From: Macrophomina tecta
Taxonomy: Eukaryota > Ascomycota > Dothideomycetes > Botryosphaeriales > Botryosphaeriaceae
DNA: 64,000 nt
Direction: 5' to 3'
NCBI GenBank assembly: GCA_024180945.1
Contig: JAKSGN010000003.1
Span: forward strand, 2,294,001 to 2,358,000
In this document: positions 20,902-32,255 of the stretch, piece after piece
Position numbering within the stretch: position 1 is the first letter of the stretch
Layout of the letters: each line of letters opens with the position of its first letter
Notes under the pieces: generated by a model
What the model saw: only the letters and a program-made list of their open reading frames with translations
What the model was told of the DNA's origin: nothing
Database searches by the model: none
Program-made: the position numbers and the translations under genes

Positions 20902-21749
20902 TCACCGTAATTCGGGGGCAGGCACTGCCGCGATATCACGCTCAATGGGCTCAGCAGCTGTCTCCTCAGCTGCTGGCCTACCCTCCCAGAGGCGAACCCA
21001 CCACGAGGGCGGGTCGAGCGGGCGATGTCCATTGTTCATGGGAGGATAGACGTCGTTGAAGAAATACCAGACTGCTCGTGCATTAGTGGAAGCGCACGAC
21101 GCACTGTGTTCGCAAGGCTTACCGTGTCCGACAACAATGCCCAACATGTCATCCTTGGGCACAGTGCCGTGCAAAACCATGCTGAACAGGGCCAGCACCC
21201 AGGGGAGGAAAGGCGCCTTGAAGACGACCAGGCCGAGGAAGCTGAGGCTGGTGTCGGGGTTCTTCCGACTCCAAATATAGACCAGGGTGCTGTTGAGGGC
21301 GGAGCCAAGGAAGCCCATGGAAAACATTGGAGCAACGGCGAGAAGAACAGCGGAGGCGTAGGCTAGAAGCCAGGAGAAGTGTGCGGGCGACCGCCCAAAG
21401 CCTTCCTCGAGGAGGCGAGAGTAGCGCTGGAGGAAGAAGACGTGGAAGAGCAGGTCCAGGCTGAGAGGGCCGAAGTAGAAGAAGGTTGACAATACGCGCC
21501 AGTACTGCGACGCAGGTCAGTACGGATCGTGCAGCGTTGGTGCTCAACAGAGCATACCTGGTTCTTGTAGAAGACGGCGCGGTAGCTGTAGAACAGCTGA
21601 AAAGGCGAGATAACGTGGCACTGGACGAGGACGCTGATGACGACGGTGACTGTAGTCCACCAGCGAGTGCACACGGGCAGCTCATAGAACCATTGCTCGA
21701 GCGGGAGCTGTCCCATCATACCGTCGCCACCTCCGAGCACGGCCGCCAT
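20902..21749 (-). CDS. Derlin (DER1/DFM1 family, ER-associated degradation)
   Basis: A multi-span ER-membrane rhomboid pseudoprotease that helps move misfolded proteins to the cytosol for degradation. After a short Gly-rich start it has LEQWFYELPVCTRWWTTVTV. After an intron comes YWRVLSTFFYFGPLSLDLLF, containing the conserved Trp-Arg pair of derlins. Hydrophobic segments follow: WLLAYASAVLLAVAPMFSMG and VVFKAPFLPWVLALFSMVLH. After another intron, VWYFFNDVYPPMNNGHRPLD precedes LDPPSWWVRLWEG and a short acidic cytosolic tail. No rhomboid Ser/His dyad is visible, as expected for a derlin. The start at 21749 (MAAVLGGGDGMMGQLPLEQW) is upstream of the first conserved block. It is divergent from the CENP-A gene. 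I cannot decide between DER1 and DFM1. Confidence 0.9.
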
Positions 21750-22372
21750 GGTGTCGGGGGTTATCGCTGGAGTCGCGGCTCGCGGAGCGGGAGAGGCGGA
21801 CGTCGAAGACGAAGGGAGAGTGTAGTAGTCGGCGGGGAGCGCAGGCAGAAGCCGGATGGGGGTTGGCGGATAAGGCTGAGCGGACGGAGACAAAGGAATA
21901 TGTAGCGAACGAGAGTTGCGCCAAGGGCCAACGTGGACTGTTCCCAGGTTGCGCGGGATCTCGGACGCGGAGGGGACGGGCGGAAGCTCGGGGCCAGGGA
22001 CGCGCGGGGCTGCAGTGACAGATGCATGGGCCCCTGCCGTTTCTTCGGAACAACAACACGCGCCAGACTCCATCCGCGCTTGAGGTCGCGTCGCCCACCG
22101 TTCATCACCTCTCAACCATCCCATTGTCGCCCATCCGCCTTGCGCACCGTCCGCTGCCCGCTCGCCCCCGATACTCTCCGCATCTACAGTCTCTCGTTTC
22201 GACCAATCCCGGCCCTCGCGCTCGTTGCTGTATCTGCAACAGCTCTCGATGCGCGTCGACTCGCGACTCATGACCCGCGCGTAGCCTGCCCATCGAATTC
22301 CTCACACACCGCCGCCGCCTTTGCCTCTCCACGAAGCGCCCGTTTTTTACTGCTGTCTATCGAGTGGGTGTC
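21750..22372. promoter_or_regulatory. Shared divergent promoter of derlin and CENP-A
   Basis: The start codons at 21749 (minus) and 22373 (plus) are 623 bp apart. The plus strand becomes CT-rich from about 22100 to 22370. Open frames across the region (22022-22271 and others) have no motif. No well-defined cell-cycle element was identified by eye. Confidence 0.5.
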
Positions 22373-22945
<573 letters not shown>

Positions 22946-24510
22946 GTGAGGCAAGAGTGCGAATCATGCATATTGGAAGCTTTGGCACTTGGCTTCTATT
23001 GGCGTAATGTGTTTCCGGGCGGTGGTGGCTTTGACTTGATCCTGAAGAGTGTGACCTGGACAAGTTTTGTTTGAAGCTGAAGGCGTTCTTTGGCGACCGG
23101 TTGGACGATTGGTGAAGGCCTGTAACACCTACAATGCGACTCGGATTTATTGAGAATTCTAGTAATAAGAACTAGCACTCTTTTCTCGACAACTCAGTGA
23201 CTGGTGTTGGCACATGGCTATCAGAGCTGCAGAGCCCACGCCCGTATCAACATATCTCTGGTGCAGCACGTGAGAAGTTCGAGTCGATGCCATAGCCTTC
23301 TTAAAGCGTTTCTCTCCATCTCCAATGCGCTCACCCAAAGCCACAGTTTATCAGCAGTGATAGAACCACCTCACCCCGCTATGACTAGGACAAGGCCAAT
23401 GAGATCGATTTTACGGCCCCGGTGTTGTCCCTCAGTCCTCTAAAGGTTTGGTGTGGCCTCTTCGCGCATTGAATTTCCCTGTCTCTTTCCTATAGAAGCG
23501 ATAAGGGCAAAAGAAAACAAAGGGAGGTCAGGGCGACCTTTACCAAGCAATCCAGAGGAAGCACGACTAGCTTCAAGCATCCTTGCTGATAGCAGCGCCA
23601 TACTTCAAGTCTAGGACATATGGACTCGTAAACGGAAACGAGCCGGCACCTACGGACGGCCAACGCCTCAAATTCTGCTTTGGATAGCGCATCAGCATAC
23701 ACACACACGCTGTGTTGCCGTTATTTTGCTGAAATGAAAGATAGACGCGGCGAACGTGGTTCTTATATTGTACATTCTCCACCTCCAACAGCCCTGTCAC
23801 GAACCCGTCCTCCGGGATCGCAGGGGCACCATCCCATGACACTGCCCAAAAGAGCCCCGAAAGGTGTGTGTGGCAGCTGAACAGGGATTGAGGCCTTGTG
23901 GCAGCCCGCCGGCGAGAAGTCATCACGAGGTTCTGCAGGATATACTCACGCGCGTCAGGTCGAGAAGCCGTCGCCGTAGCCGGGCGTGCGTGGTGTATCC
24001 TTCACTTTCAAATACCGCCCGAATCGAGACCATTCTTCGTTCGCAACTCCCTATGGCTGAGGAGGACGATGTCACGTCCTTTGACATCCGATCGACTGGC
24101 ATAGTGGAAAGAGGGATGCTTCTTCCCAGACTGACACGCAAACATCAATGGCGTCCGACTCCTCCTCGTTGTTATATTCCCATTGTATAGCGCGAAAGGT
24201 GCAAGTCCAAGAAAATAGCATTAAACCAAAGCCATGCTGCATCGCATTGACAAACGACGATGCTTTTGCATGGAGAAAGCTCGTGCGCATCCTTTTCAAG
24301 AGAAACCGAAGGCCGAGTCGTGGGTAAACATTTGCTTCAAGTCTTTTGGATGTCAAATCTCGCCAAAAGGACATTTACGTCGCGATTTAGCGAGAAATGA
24401 AGTGATGTCTGGGTGATACATGGTCGCTCCGCGAGGTCAGCTCGAATATGGAAGAAGTACTCCAGTATCTGTCTGGGAACCAAGCAAAATCTAAGTGCTC
24501 CACATAGAAC
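22946..24510. other. Intergenic, convergent 3' regions
   Basis: 1.6 kb between the stops of CENP-A (plus) and TRM6 (minus). The frames at 23490-23926, 23864-24190 and 24072-24374 lack motifs and overlap on opposite strands. I see no RNA gene or repeat. Confidence 0.5.
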
Positions 24511-26469
24511 TCATGCTGCAGCTTCAGTCGCTACTATCTGCTGCTCGCCGTCCACTTTCACCTTTTTTGCATCCTTCTCCCCTTCCACCTCTGCATTTCC
24601 GACTTGAGCATCGGCTGTTCTCTTCTTTTTTGAAAACTTGCCCCGCGCCTCCACCCTTCCCCCTGCTGGCATAACCCTCGTTGCTGAGAAGACAAAGCCT
24701 TCAGGGCCACCCTTGCTCGTCATAAGCGGATGCGTTCGGGCCGGTAAGACTTGCCATGCACGCACACGCGAGGTCTGTAGCGTGGGCGCAAGCAACAGCG
24801 TAGGATTAAGCGGGAAGTCATCGTCAAACTCCCTGCGCTCCTCTTCCGTGGCAGTTTCTGGATCGAAAGGCTTGGCGGGCGGCACTGCGTTGATGGTGCG
24901 GTTGATGAAGGCAGTCTTGCGCTCGCGCGAGTAGAGGTCCATAAGCTCGGTCAGAGGCTCGATTGTTGGGCTGTAGACAACCACCTGAGCGCCTCCGCGG
25001 AGGAGCGGCACGGTGTGCTTTAGGATGGTGGCAGGCTCCATGAAGGATGCGACCACAAGGCCATCGAAGCCGCCGGCGCGGGTTTCCTCGACCACGCGCT
25101 TCACACGCTCCCACCTGCGTCGCTTACGCCAGTACGTGCCGCGTTTGCCGGACTTCCAGGTGGACAGGACTTCGGGTGATACGTACTCGGGCTCGACATA
25201 GCCTACATCTTCCTCCGGGGCGATCAGCTGGAGCCAGGATATGGTTTTAAGGTGGGTATAGAGCGGATGGCTTGGCGACTGGGTGGGCGATGCCGCATCG
25301 TAGCCAAAGTATTTGAGGAGGGCCAGGTTAGGTTGAGCGTGGGCATGGAGGAGTGTGAGGCTATTAGTTTTTGCGGACATGGCAGGGATGGCTCTCGGAT
25401 TTCCGCGAGTAGGAAGGGCGCTTGTCGCTTGCGTATCGGCTGCTCCATTTGTTGATGTTGATGTGGAATGCACTTCCGTTCCCTGCGCGTCCTGTTGATC
25501 CCCCGCTACCGGCGCATCGATCATCTCCTGGTCCTCTGGCTCCTCAGCTTCTTCCGAGCTTTCATCAAATTCTTCCTCTTCGGGTGGGTAGAGGGCGCCC
25601 ATCTTTTCAGCCAAAGATGCCACCACCAGACCACCCGTTTCGTCCACTACGAGCCATCGCCCGCCTCCCACAAAAGCGCCCTCTTGTGTTTCGCTGGGTC
25701 GCAGCTCACATGCTCCTCCGTAGTGGACGTTTGCCCATGCGCCAATTAGTCCTTGCATTTCCTCTCGTATGTCCATCACTCGGTGGCCTTCGCGGTCGAC
25801 CATGACTTCGCCGAGCATGGAAACATCCATAGGGAGGACGGTGAAACGCTTGAGGTACTTTTTCGATTTGCGTAGAGTGTATTTGGCCAGCGAAAAGGCC
25901 GTCTTCTCGTCCAATGCCTTATGGGCCGCCATGATCTTCGCGATGATTTCCTTGCCCGAACCTGTTCCAGCCTTTTTGAGTTCTTCAATCTCCTCCATGG
26001 ACAGAGCCTGACGAGAAGGGTCATCGACGGTCAGTCGATTGCTTCGCATGAGGACCTCGCCATTTTCGCCAACAATGTCGAATTCTGCACCGGCGGTTGA
26101 GGGAGCGTCGGTGTTTGCGGCGGGGTCTGGGGTACCCTCAGTGGGGGGCGCTTCTTCCGACTGGATCACTTCTTCGTGAAGCTCTGCAGCTGGGACCACG
26201 CGCAATTCAGTCTGTTCCTTGCCATCTTCCTTGTCCAGGATCTCGTAGGTCAGGTTGAATGGGCGACCCAGCAGTTGATTTGCGGGGAAGGAGCCAAATT
26301 TGCCGATGGAAATAGTGCTGGGCGGGTCAGCTTGCGTTGCCTTCCTGGCACAAGTGAAGGCTCACTCAGACCGATCGACCTACGTGTTGGGGACGATTTC
26401 GAGGACCTTGAGCAGGCCCGAGGGCAGGCGCAGCACGACGAAACTGTGCGGGCGGATGCGAGAGTGCAT
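24511..26469 (-). CDS. TRM6: tRNA m1A58 methyltransferase non-catalytic subunit TRM6 (GCD10)
   Basis: Partner of TRM61 in the nuclear complex that methylates adenine 58 of tRNAs, including initiator tRNA. Exon 1 (from 26469) encodes MHSRIRPHSFVVLRLPSGLL and KVLEIVPNT. After one intron the main exon continues TISIGKFGSFPANQLLGRPF and NLTYEILDKEDGK. Conserved Gcd10 blocks follow: DNRLTVDD-like NRLTVDDPSRQALSMEEIEE, ALDEKTAFSLAKYTLRKSKK and YLKRFTVLP. The C-terminal Rossmann-like half includes YWRKRRRWERVKRVVEETRA, GGFDGLVVASFMEPATILKH and RGGAQVVVYSPTIEPLTELM. A long acidic linker (PPEEEEFDESSEEAEEPEDQ) sits between the halves. It ends in a Lys-rich tail. It is divergent from the MINDY gene. 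Confidence 0.9.
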
Positions 26470-27242
26470 GTTGGGGGGCTAGTGGGGGCGGAATTGCTTG
26501 AACTGGCTCTGCGCATGTTTCGGTGGTTCCGTTGGGCTTGGTCGGCAGAGAGCGAGGCGCAAGACTTCGGTGAGGGCGCAGGCTCGTGGTGGGTAGGGTG
26601 TGGCCGCGGGTGTTGGAATCTTTTGCGCACGGCGCGGCAGAAAAGCGGGCGGTGACAGGCTCCCACAAAATGCGCCAGGCACGCATGTCCGGAGGTAGAC
26701 GTGGGCCAAAGCCAGGAAGACGTCATATCCAGCTGTCCCGGCGGCCAGCAGACCCCAGACTCGCGGCTCGACTTTCTATCTGCTTGGAATCCCCAGCACA
26801 TCGGCTCCGGGGCGATCCATCGGACTCGCCGTTTCTCGACGTATTCGCATTGCTCGCAACTCGCGGCAAGGACCAAGGCCCCCGGGCTGTTCCCCGGACA
26901 TGCGGCGGCAGTGGCGGTGCTGGTGGCTGTGGGTGCCGCGTCGTCATCCCCCGGCATGCTTGGCCTCTCTCACGGCCAACCACCACTCGCGCCAACCCGG
27001 CACCGCGGCAGGCTTCATAACCACCTAGGCTCCCACTTCCTCCTCCAGCTGTTGCATCGTTCCCGCCCAGCGCCCAGTCTCGCACACCTCTCGCCCCTCT
27101 GCCGGCAGCCCTCGCAGTCCGCGACTCTGCGCGACCCTTGACCTCCTGCACAGACCTCCCAGACAGTAGCTGCCTGCAGTCGCACCACCGCGCCAATCCA
27201 GCTCGGCCACGTCCTCGCCTGATTTTCAGGCACATTACCAAC
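26470..27242. promoter_or_regulatory. Divergent promoter of TRM6 and the MINDY deubiquitinase
   Basis: The 773 bp between starts at 26469 (minus) and 27243 (plus). An in-frame ATG at 27138 could extend the deubiquitinase by 35 residues, but the extension is not domain-like and the sequence before 27243 (ACCAACATGG) fits a start context. Other frames in the block shadow each other. Confidence 0.45.
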
Positions 27243-30179
27243 ATGGTGCGCAGGCCGGAGTTGGTCCCACGCCCGCTCTCACAAGCTCAGAACAACCCTC
27301 CCTATCCCACAACTCCGCCAGACGAACACCCACCGCCATTTCTGCACGATCCTCAGGCCTCGGACACAAACGGTTACACCTTCGTCAGCCACGAGGATGC
27401 TCGCCGCTCGCGAAGCAACTCTGACATCAGCTCATCCTCCGACTGGGACGAGCCTGAGGATGACGACGAGGAGGAAACGAAGAAGGACGAGATACCTGCT
27501 GCCTTGAAGCCCGGTCCACATCGCCCGACTTCGTCCCAGCAGGTGAAAAAGGATGAGTTGCCGGCACTGCTACGCGTCGGCCCACCGGGAGGCTCGCCAG
27601 CGCCGCGCATCTCCATTGACTCGGAAGATGATAGACCCAAGGTGGAGGAGAAGGCTGAAGAGAAGAAGGCTGAGCCCTCGTTCTCGCCGCCGCCCGCGCT
27701 GGCATCCCCGCCGCCGACCGCCACTCCTCCTCCTCATCCTGCTGTATCACCACCCCCTCCGCCCGCAAGCGTCTCGCCCGAGCCTCCTGCCTCTGATACA
27801 CCAGGACGCCGTCCTACCGTCACCCTTCAATCTCAGAATCCATACCTCCAATTCCAGTCGCAAACAGCAGGCGATACGACGTATGGCAACGACAATGCAG
27901 GCGCTACTATGGCGACGCAGCACTCGCTGCCTCAGGAACCCATTGAGATGCCCCTGGACAACAAGACGCCGGTTGAGCAGATCTCCAAGCTGTCTCTTTG
28001 GGATAATGTAGGACAGTCTCCGCATTCCGGCCCCCCTGTAAGCGTCCCCGAAGAACCTGCCAAACAGCAACCGTCTGCCCCTGGTGATATTGCTTCTCCT
28101 ACATCCCCTACGGAAGCTGCACGGCGGCATGATTCGGACGCGTCCAGTGCCTTTTATCCTGGAATGGACATCTCATCTTTGGATGCTGTAACTTCGCGAA
28201 ATCACGGTCTTCCCTCAGACTCAGATGCTCAGGGTAGCCGCACTTGGCAAGAACAACAAGCTTGGGAAAAGAGCGAAAGGGAGAGGAGGGAGCGCGAGGC
28301 AGCTGAAGCGCACGAACGTGCCATGCAGGAGGAACGAGAAAGACAAGCCGAGGAAGAATGGCACCGAGGTGAGGCTGCTGCAAAAGCTGCTGCGCAAGCC
28401 GCTGCGCAAACGCAACCTCAGCCGCCAGAGGAGACAGCTCCACCACTTCCTCCCCGCCCGGGCACCTCTTCGACAACGGCTGAACATCCCCCGACGCAAC
28501 CTCCTCGGACCCAAAACATGAACGTCGACGGTACCGGTACCAGTGGACTGTCCGAAGCTGAAGTCGACCGCCAGCGTAAGGAGAATTACTCTATCAAGCA
28601 CATCAGGTGGTTCGACTCGCGCACGGATAATGTTCGTGAAGCCCCAGTCCTGACGCAGAACGCGAATGGTCCTTGTCCTCTTCTTGCCCTTGTCAATGCA
28701 CTGGTCCTGTCAACTCCAATCCGTCAACAGTCTACCCTTATGGACGCCTTGAAGACAAGGGAGACCATCAGTCTCGGCTTTCTGTTGGATGCGGTCTTCG
28801 ACGAATTGATCTCTGGCCAACGGGGTGGCAGTGCCCAAGAGCTGCCAGATGTCAGCGACCTGTACAACTTCTTGCTTGCCCTACACACTGGGATGAATGT
28901 AAACCCTCGCTTTGTCGCCGCCGAGTCGGAAAGCTTGATCGATCATCCTGTTTCGCAAAGTTCAGCTAAGCCTGGCGACTTTGAGCAAACTAGAGAGATG
29001 CGACTCTACAGCACCTTCAACATTCCACTCATCCATGGATGGTTGCCACCTCCAGGGTCACCGGCCTATGCCGCGTTCGACCGTTCGGCTAAGACATATG
29101 AAGACGCCCAAAACATCCAGTTCCATGAAGAGGAGCTCGAAGTCAAGCTTTCATCTTCTGGCCTTTCGCCAGAGGAGCAAAATTTGTACGAGGATTTACA
29201 ATCGATCAAAGACTTCCTGCAACGATGGTCTACACAGTTGACAGACTATGGTTTGAAGGTGATGGGAGAAAGTCTGAAGCCGGGGCAGTTCGCTATTTTG
29301 TTCCGAAACGACCACTTTTCCACCATCTACAAGGAACCACGGTCTCAAAAGATCCTTACCCTAGTCACCGATGCTGGCTACTCCAGTCATGAGGAGATTG
29401 TGTGGGAGAGCTTGGTTGATGTCACGGGCAGAGGCAGTGAACTATTCTCTGGGGATTTCCGTGCTGTCAGTCACAGCACGGGCTCCGCACCAGAGCGTCC
29501 TATCAGGAGCCTGCTTGACGACGAGCCGCCTTTGCAACCTTCTGGCGGCTTTCCCAACGGCGGAGGGGTCACATACCCTCAGGAAAGCGGGACTGTTGGT
29601 GCTACTCCGTCCACTGAGCAAGAAGATGCAGATCTTGCTCTAGCCATGCAACTACAGGAAGAAGAAGATGACCGCCACCGGCGCGATGCTGAAGCTCGCC
29701 GTCGCCGTGAGAACGAACTCTCGCACAACTTCCTCTCGAGTGAAGCGAACGCGCATACACCAAATACCAGACCTGGCCGTGTTGTTGACACCATCCGTGG
29801 CCAGGACATCCGTCCGCTGATACCTCCGCGTCGAAACAACGTTCAGACTCACCGCCCACAGGCAGATGGGGAAGAGCCTCCGCCACCCACCTACGAGCAA
29901 GCTGCAAACTCGCCTGTCTACGTACCTGGCCAAGGGCTGCCCAATCCCCCACAAGGCGCTGGCCGTGGACAGAGCGCCTATTCTGCGACAAGTCAAGGTC
30001 AAAGCTACTTCCTGGGAGGCAGAGGTAACGGCAGAGGAAGGAGGACAAGCCAGCCTACGCCGCTGATCAACCGCATCCCTGACGGAAGTGGCACCGCAGC
30101 TGGACCGAGTGCAGCTCATGGGCGGAGGCACAGCAACCAAGGAGGACCTGGGAAGGAAGAGAAGTGCATCGTCATGTAA
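27243..30179 (+). CDS. MINDY-family Lys48-specific deubiquitinase with C-terminal CaaX box
   Basis: A 978-residue intronless protein. The first 450 residues are Pro/Ser/Glu-rich and disordered, with a charged helix (EKSERERREREAAEAHERAM). The catalytic MINDY domain (about 445-760) starts ENYSIKHIRWFDSRTDNVRE and holds the nucleophile Cys478 in LTQNANGPCPLLALVNALVL. His691 lies in GQFAILFRNDHFSTIYKEP. SELFSGDFRAV closes the domain. Near 795-820, EQEDADLALAMQLQEEEDDR is a ubiquitin-interacting helix. The last four residues are Cys-Ile-Val-Met, a farnesylation-type CaaX motif preceded by a basic stretch, so the enzyme is probably membrane-tethered. The family trims Lys48-linked ubiquitin chains. 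The start at 27243 gives MVRRPELVPRPLSQAQ. Confidence 0.9.
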   Translation: MVRRPELVPRPLSQAQNNPPYPTTPPDEHPPPFLHDPQASDTNGYTFVSHEDARRSRSNSDISSSSDWDEPEDDDEEETKKDEIPAALKPGPHRPTSSQQVKKDELPALLRVGPPGGSPAPRISIDSEDDRPKVEEKAEEKKAEPSFSPPPALASPPPTATPPPHPAVSPPPPPASVSPEPPASDTPGRRPTVTLQSQNPYLQFQSQTAGDTTYGNDNAGATMATQHSLPQEPIEMPLDNKTPVEQISKLSLWDNVGQSPHSGPPVSVPEEPAKQQPSAPGDIASPTSPTEAARRHDSDASSAFYPGMDISSLDAVTSRNHGLPSDSDAQGSRTWQEQQAWEKSERERREREAAEAHERAMQEERERQAEEEWHRGEAAAKAAAQAAAQTQPQPPEETAPPLPPRPGTSSTTAEHPPTQPPRTQNMNVDGTGTSGLSEAEVDRQRKENYSIKHIRWFDSRTDNVREAPVLTQNANGPCPLLALVNALVLSTPIRQQSTLMDALKTRETISLGFLLDAVFDELISGQRGGSAQELPDVSDLYNFLLALHTGMNVNPRFVAAESESLIDHPVSQSSAKPGDFEQTREMRLYSTFNIPLIHGWLPPPGSPAYAAFDRSAKTYEDAQNIQFHEEELEVKLSSSGLSPEEQNLYEDLQSIKDFLQRWSTQLTDYGLKVMGESLKPGQFAILFRNDHFSTIYKEPRSQKILTLVTDAGYSSHEEIVWESLVDVTGRGSELFSGDFRAVSHSTGSAPERPIRSLLDDEPPLQPSGGFPNGGGVTYPQESGTVGATPSTEQEDADLALAMQLQEEEDDRHRRDAEARRRRENELSHNFLSSEANAHTPNTRPGRVVDTIRGQDIRPLIPPRRNNVQTHRPQADGEEPPPPTYEQAANSPVYVPGQGLPNPPQGAGRGQSAYSATSQGQSYFLGGRGNGRGRRTSQPTPLINRIPDGSGTAAGPSAAHGRRHSNQGGPGKEEKCIVM

Positions 30180-31028
30180 GGTGAGGGATGGGGTAATTAG
30201 AGGGTTGGCGTTTCGGGTCCATATGTCGGCGTTGTGGTCGGGGTTTTATCGTCTCTACTTCTTGACCGCTTGGACTACTTCAAATATACTTTTCGACGGG
30301 TATTGGAACTTATGGATGATGGATGGCGGGACGGACGGATACCCGGGTTGCTTCCTTGGAATGCCTCTGACAACGAATCCGGCTGAGGCTGAGTTACACT
30401 TTCCTGGCATTGGAGGGCTCTTGGTCGAGCGTCATCCATGTAGGTAGAAGGCTTAACATAGGGGACTTTGCTGTGAGAATATGCAGTGGCAGTGATTCAT
30501 TCACGGTGTATAGCCGTATGGATGGGGGGCTAGGCGTGATGGAGAGCGGTATGAGTGGCTTCGAGGTCGTGTGGTGTTGAAGACGCCTTTGCGTTGATGT
30601 TTATCAAATGTGGGGTTCTTATCACGAAGGATGAGGCTAAAGCTAGCCAGAAGTAAAATACCGACTGCTGACAGAATCCTTCGACTCTCCGTGAGGGATG
30701 GCGCGATGGCACAGTCGGAGTTGCGGTTACGTCACTAGTCGCAGCGAGGCGAAGCTTTTGCTGTTGGCTAGCCGCGAGCTTGTCGCAAGGCTTGATCAGC
30801 TTATTCCACGGGCTGAGTGCAGCTAATGGCGGATACGAACACGCGGCCCCGCTGTGGCTCGATCGTAGGCGCAACTCGTGCGCCCACCTGCTTGCGCGTG
30901 CTGCGCTTGTGGAGACGTCATAGCCCCCCCGCGGCGTCTTCAAAACCTCACCACCATATCCTCACCGTCATGCCGAAATCTTCTTTCTTAAGCCTTGAAA
31001 TTTCATTCCAGCCTCTTTATTCTCCACC
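30180..31028. other. Intergenic; 5' region of the next gene
   Basis: 849 bp between two plus-strand genes. The frame at 30530-30943 (minus) and that at 30817-31236 (plus) show no motif. A CT-rich plus strand precedes the start at 31029. No other structure was seen. Confidence 0.45.
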
Positions 31029-32255
31029 ATGGCCGAACACCATAGCCAACCAGTCCAGGAGTTTTACCAGCCACAGATTGTCCCCGAGGAAGATGAGAAG
31101 CCACCCCCATACCCTCCTCGGCCAGACCCACAACTCGAATACCTTCCTCCACTTCCGCCACGGCGCACCCCCAAACAGTTTGGCGACGACGATCCTTCAA
31201 ATCCGATTCACTACACCCGAGACCCTCACAAGCTGACTGCATACCTCGTTCCCTTTCCCAAGCCTGTATTGAAGGGCACGCCGCCGGCGAAAATCCCCGA
31301 TCGCTTCCTCATCTACACTCCACCTCCACCTCCGCTCTCCAAACCAGCAGAGGGCACGAAGGAAGAGAAGCTCCACAAAGTCCAGCGGAAATGGCAGGAA
31401 GAGGTCCGCGAGGCCAAGACCAGCACGGCCAAGACCGCAAGCTGGAAAGGCATCAGGAGCAAAGCCACCCGCGGGATCGACTGGGCCGTCCAGCAAACCA
31501 CCTCCTCTAATCTCGACTTCATTAACCGCCTGGGCGGTGGCCCCGACAACCAAGACTCCGAAACGCACCCAGCAGACGGCGTCCACGAGCAAGCAGCCGC
31601 CGCCGCGAAAACGGTCGGCTTGACGGACATGGTCATTGTCTACCCGCCCTCGGTCGGCGGCTCGCCTGAGGCCCTCCGCGACGAGTTCGTCAACAGCATG
31701 CTGCGGACCAAATCGAAGGCGCAGAGGGATGCTGTGCTGGCCACGGGCCTGCTTCCCGTCTCCTTCGCCATCGACGTGCTTGCGACTGTCATCTGGCCGT
31801 TTGGCGGGCTCGTCGAGATCGATGGCGTGTGGGCGTACTCGTCCATCCGCGGCGCGAAGATCGCCCGCTCCACGACGAAGCGCCTGGCGTCTTCTTCTTC
31901 TTCTTCTTCTTCCGGCGATGGCAAAAGCCACGGCGAGGAGAGCAAGCTGCGCCTGAGCTTTGCCCCGTCTCCGCGCTTGGATGTGCTGCGCCGGTACCTT
32001 GCAGCGCGTTGCCACGAGCGCGACCCGAAGGTGTTCAGGAGCGCTGGGCCCCAGCCGACGGAGACGGAGGTGTTGGAGGCGATTGGCTGGGCCCCGAGTC
32101 AGACTAGCGGTGAGAACAGGAATTGGGAGGATGAGCAGTGGGAAGTGACGGAGGTGAAAGAGGATTTCCGGCAGGTTATGGGGAAAGGGGCGAGGGAGTG
32201 GGATAAGTGGTGCAAGGCGTTCCTGAAGGACCCAGAAAAGGCACTGAAGAAGTAG
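31029..32255 (+). CDS. Uncharacterised fungal protein, 408 residues
   Basis: I do not recognise a named domain. The N-terminus is Pro-rich with a PY-type motif (EKPPPYPPRPDPQLEYLPPL). A folded-looking central part follows: FGDDDPSNPIHYTRDPHKLT, YLVPFPKPVLKGTPPAKIPD and RFLIYTPPPPP. Then comes a Lys/Glu helix (KLHKVQRKWQEEVREAKTST) and the block SKATRGIDWAVQQTTSSNLD. The most conserved-looking part is VGLTDMVIVYPPSVGGSPEA and the hydrophobic stretch ATGLLPVSFAIDVLATVIWP, which could be a membrane hairpin. A Ser-repeat encoded by TCT/TTC codons lies at about 31890-31912. It has no signal peptide and no introns. The clear codon bias and clean frame make it a real gene; function unknown. Confidence 0.8.
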   Translation: MAEHHSQPVQEFYQPQIVPEEDEKPPPYPPRPDPQLEYLPPLPPRRTPKQFGDDDPSNPIHYTRDPHKLTAYLVPFPKPVLKGTPPAKIPDRFLIYTPPPPPLSKPAEGTKEEKLHKVQRKWQEEVREAKTSTAKTASWKGIRSKATRGIDWAVQQTTSSNLDFINRLGGGPDNQDSETHPADGVHEQAAAAAKTVGLTDMVIVYPPSVGGSPEALRDEFVNSMLRTKSKAQRDAVLATGLLPVSFAIDVLATVIWPFGGLVEIDGVWAYSSIRGAKIARSTTKRLASSSSSSSSGDGKSHGEESKLRLSFAPSPRLDVLRRYLAARCHERDPKVFRSAGPQPTETEVLEAIGWAPSQTSGENRNWEDEQWEVTEVKEDFRQVMGKGAREWDKWCKAFLKDPEKALKK

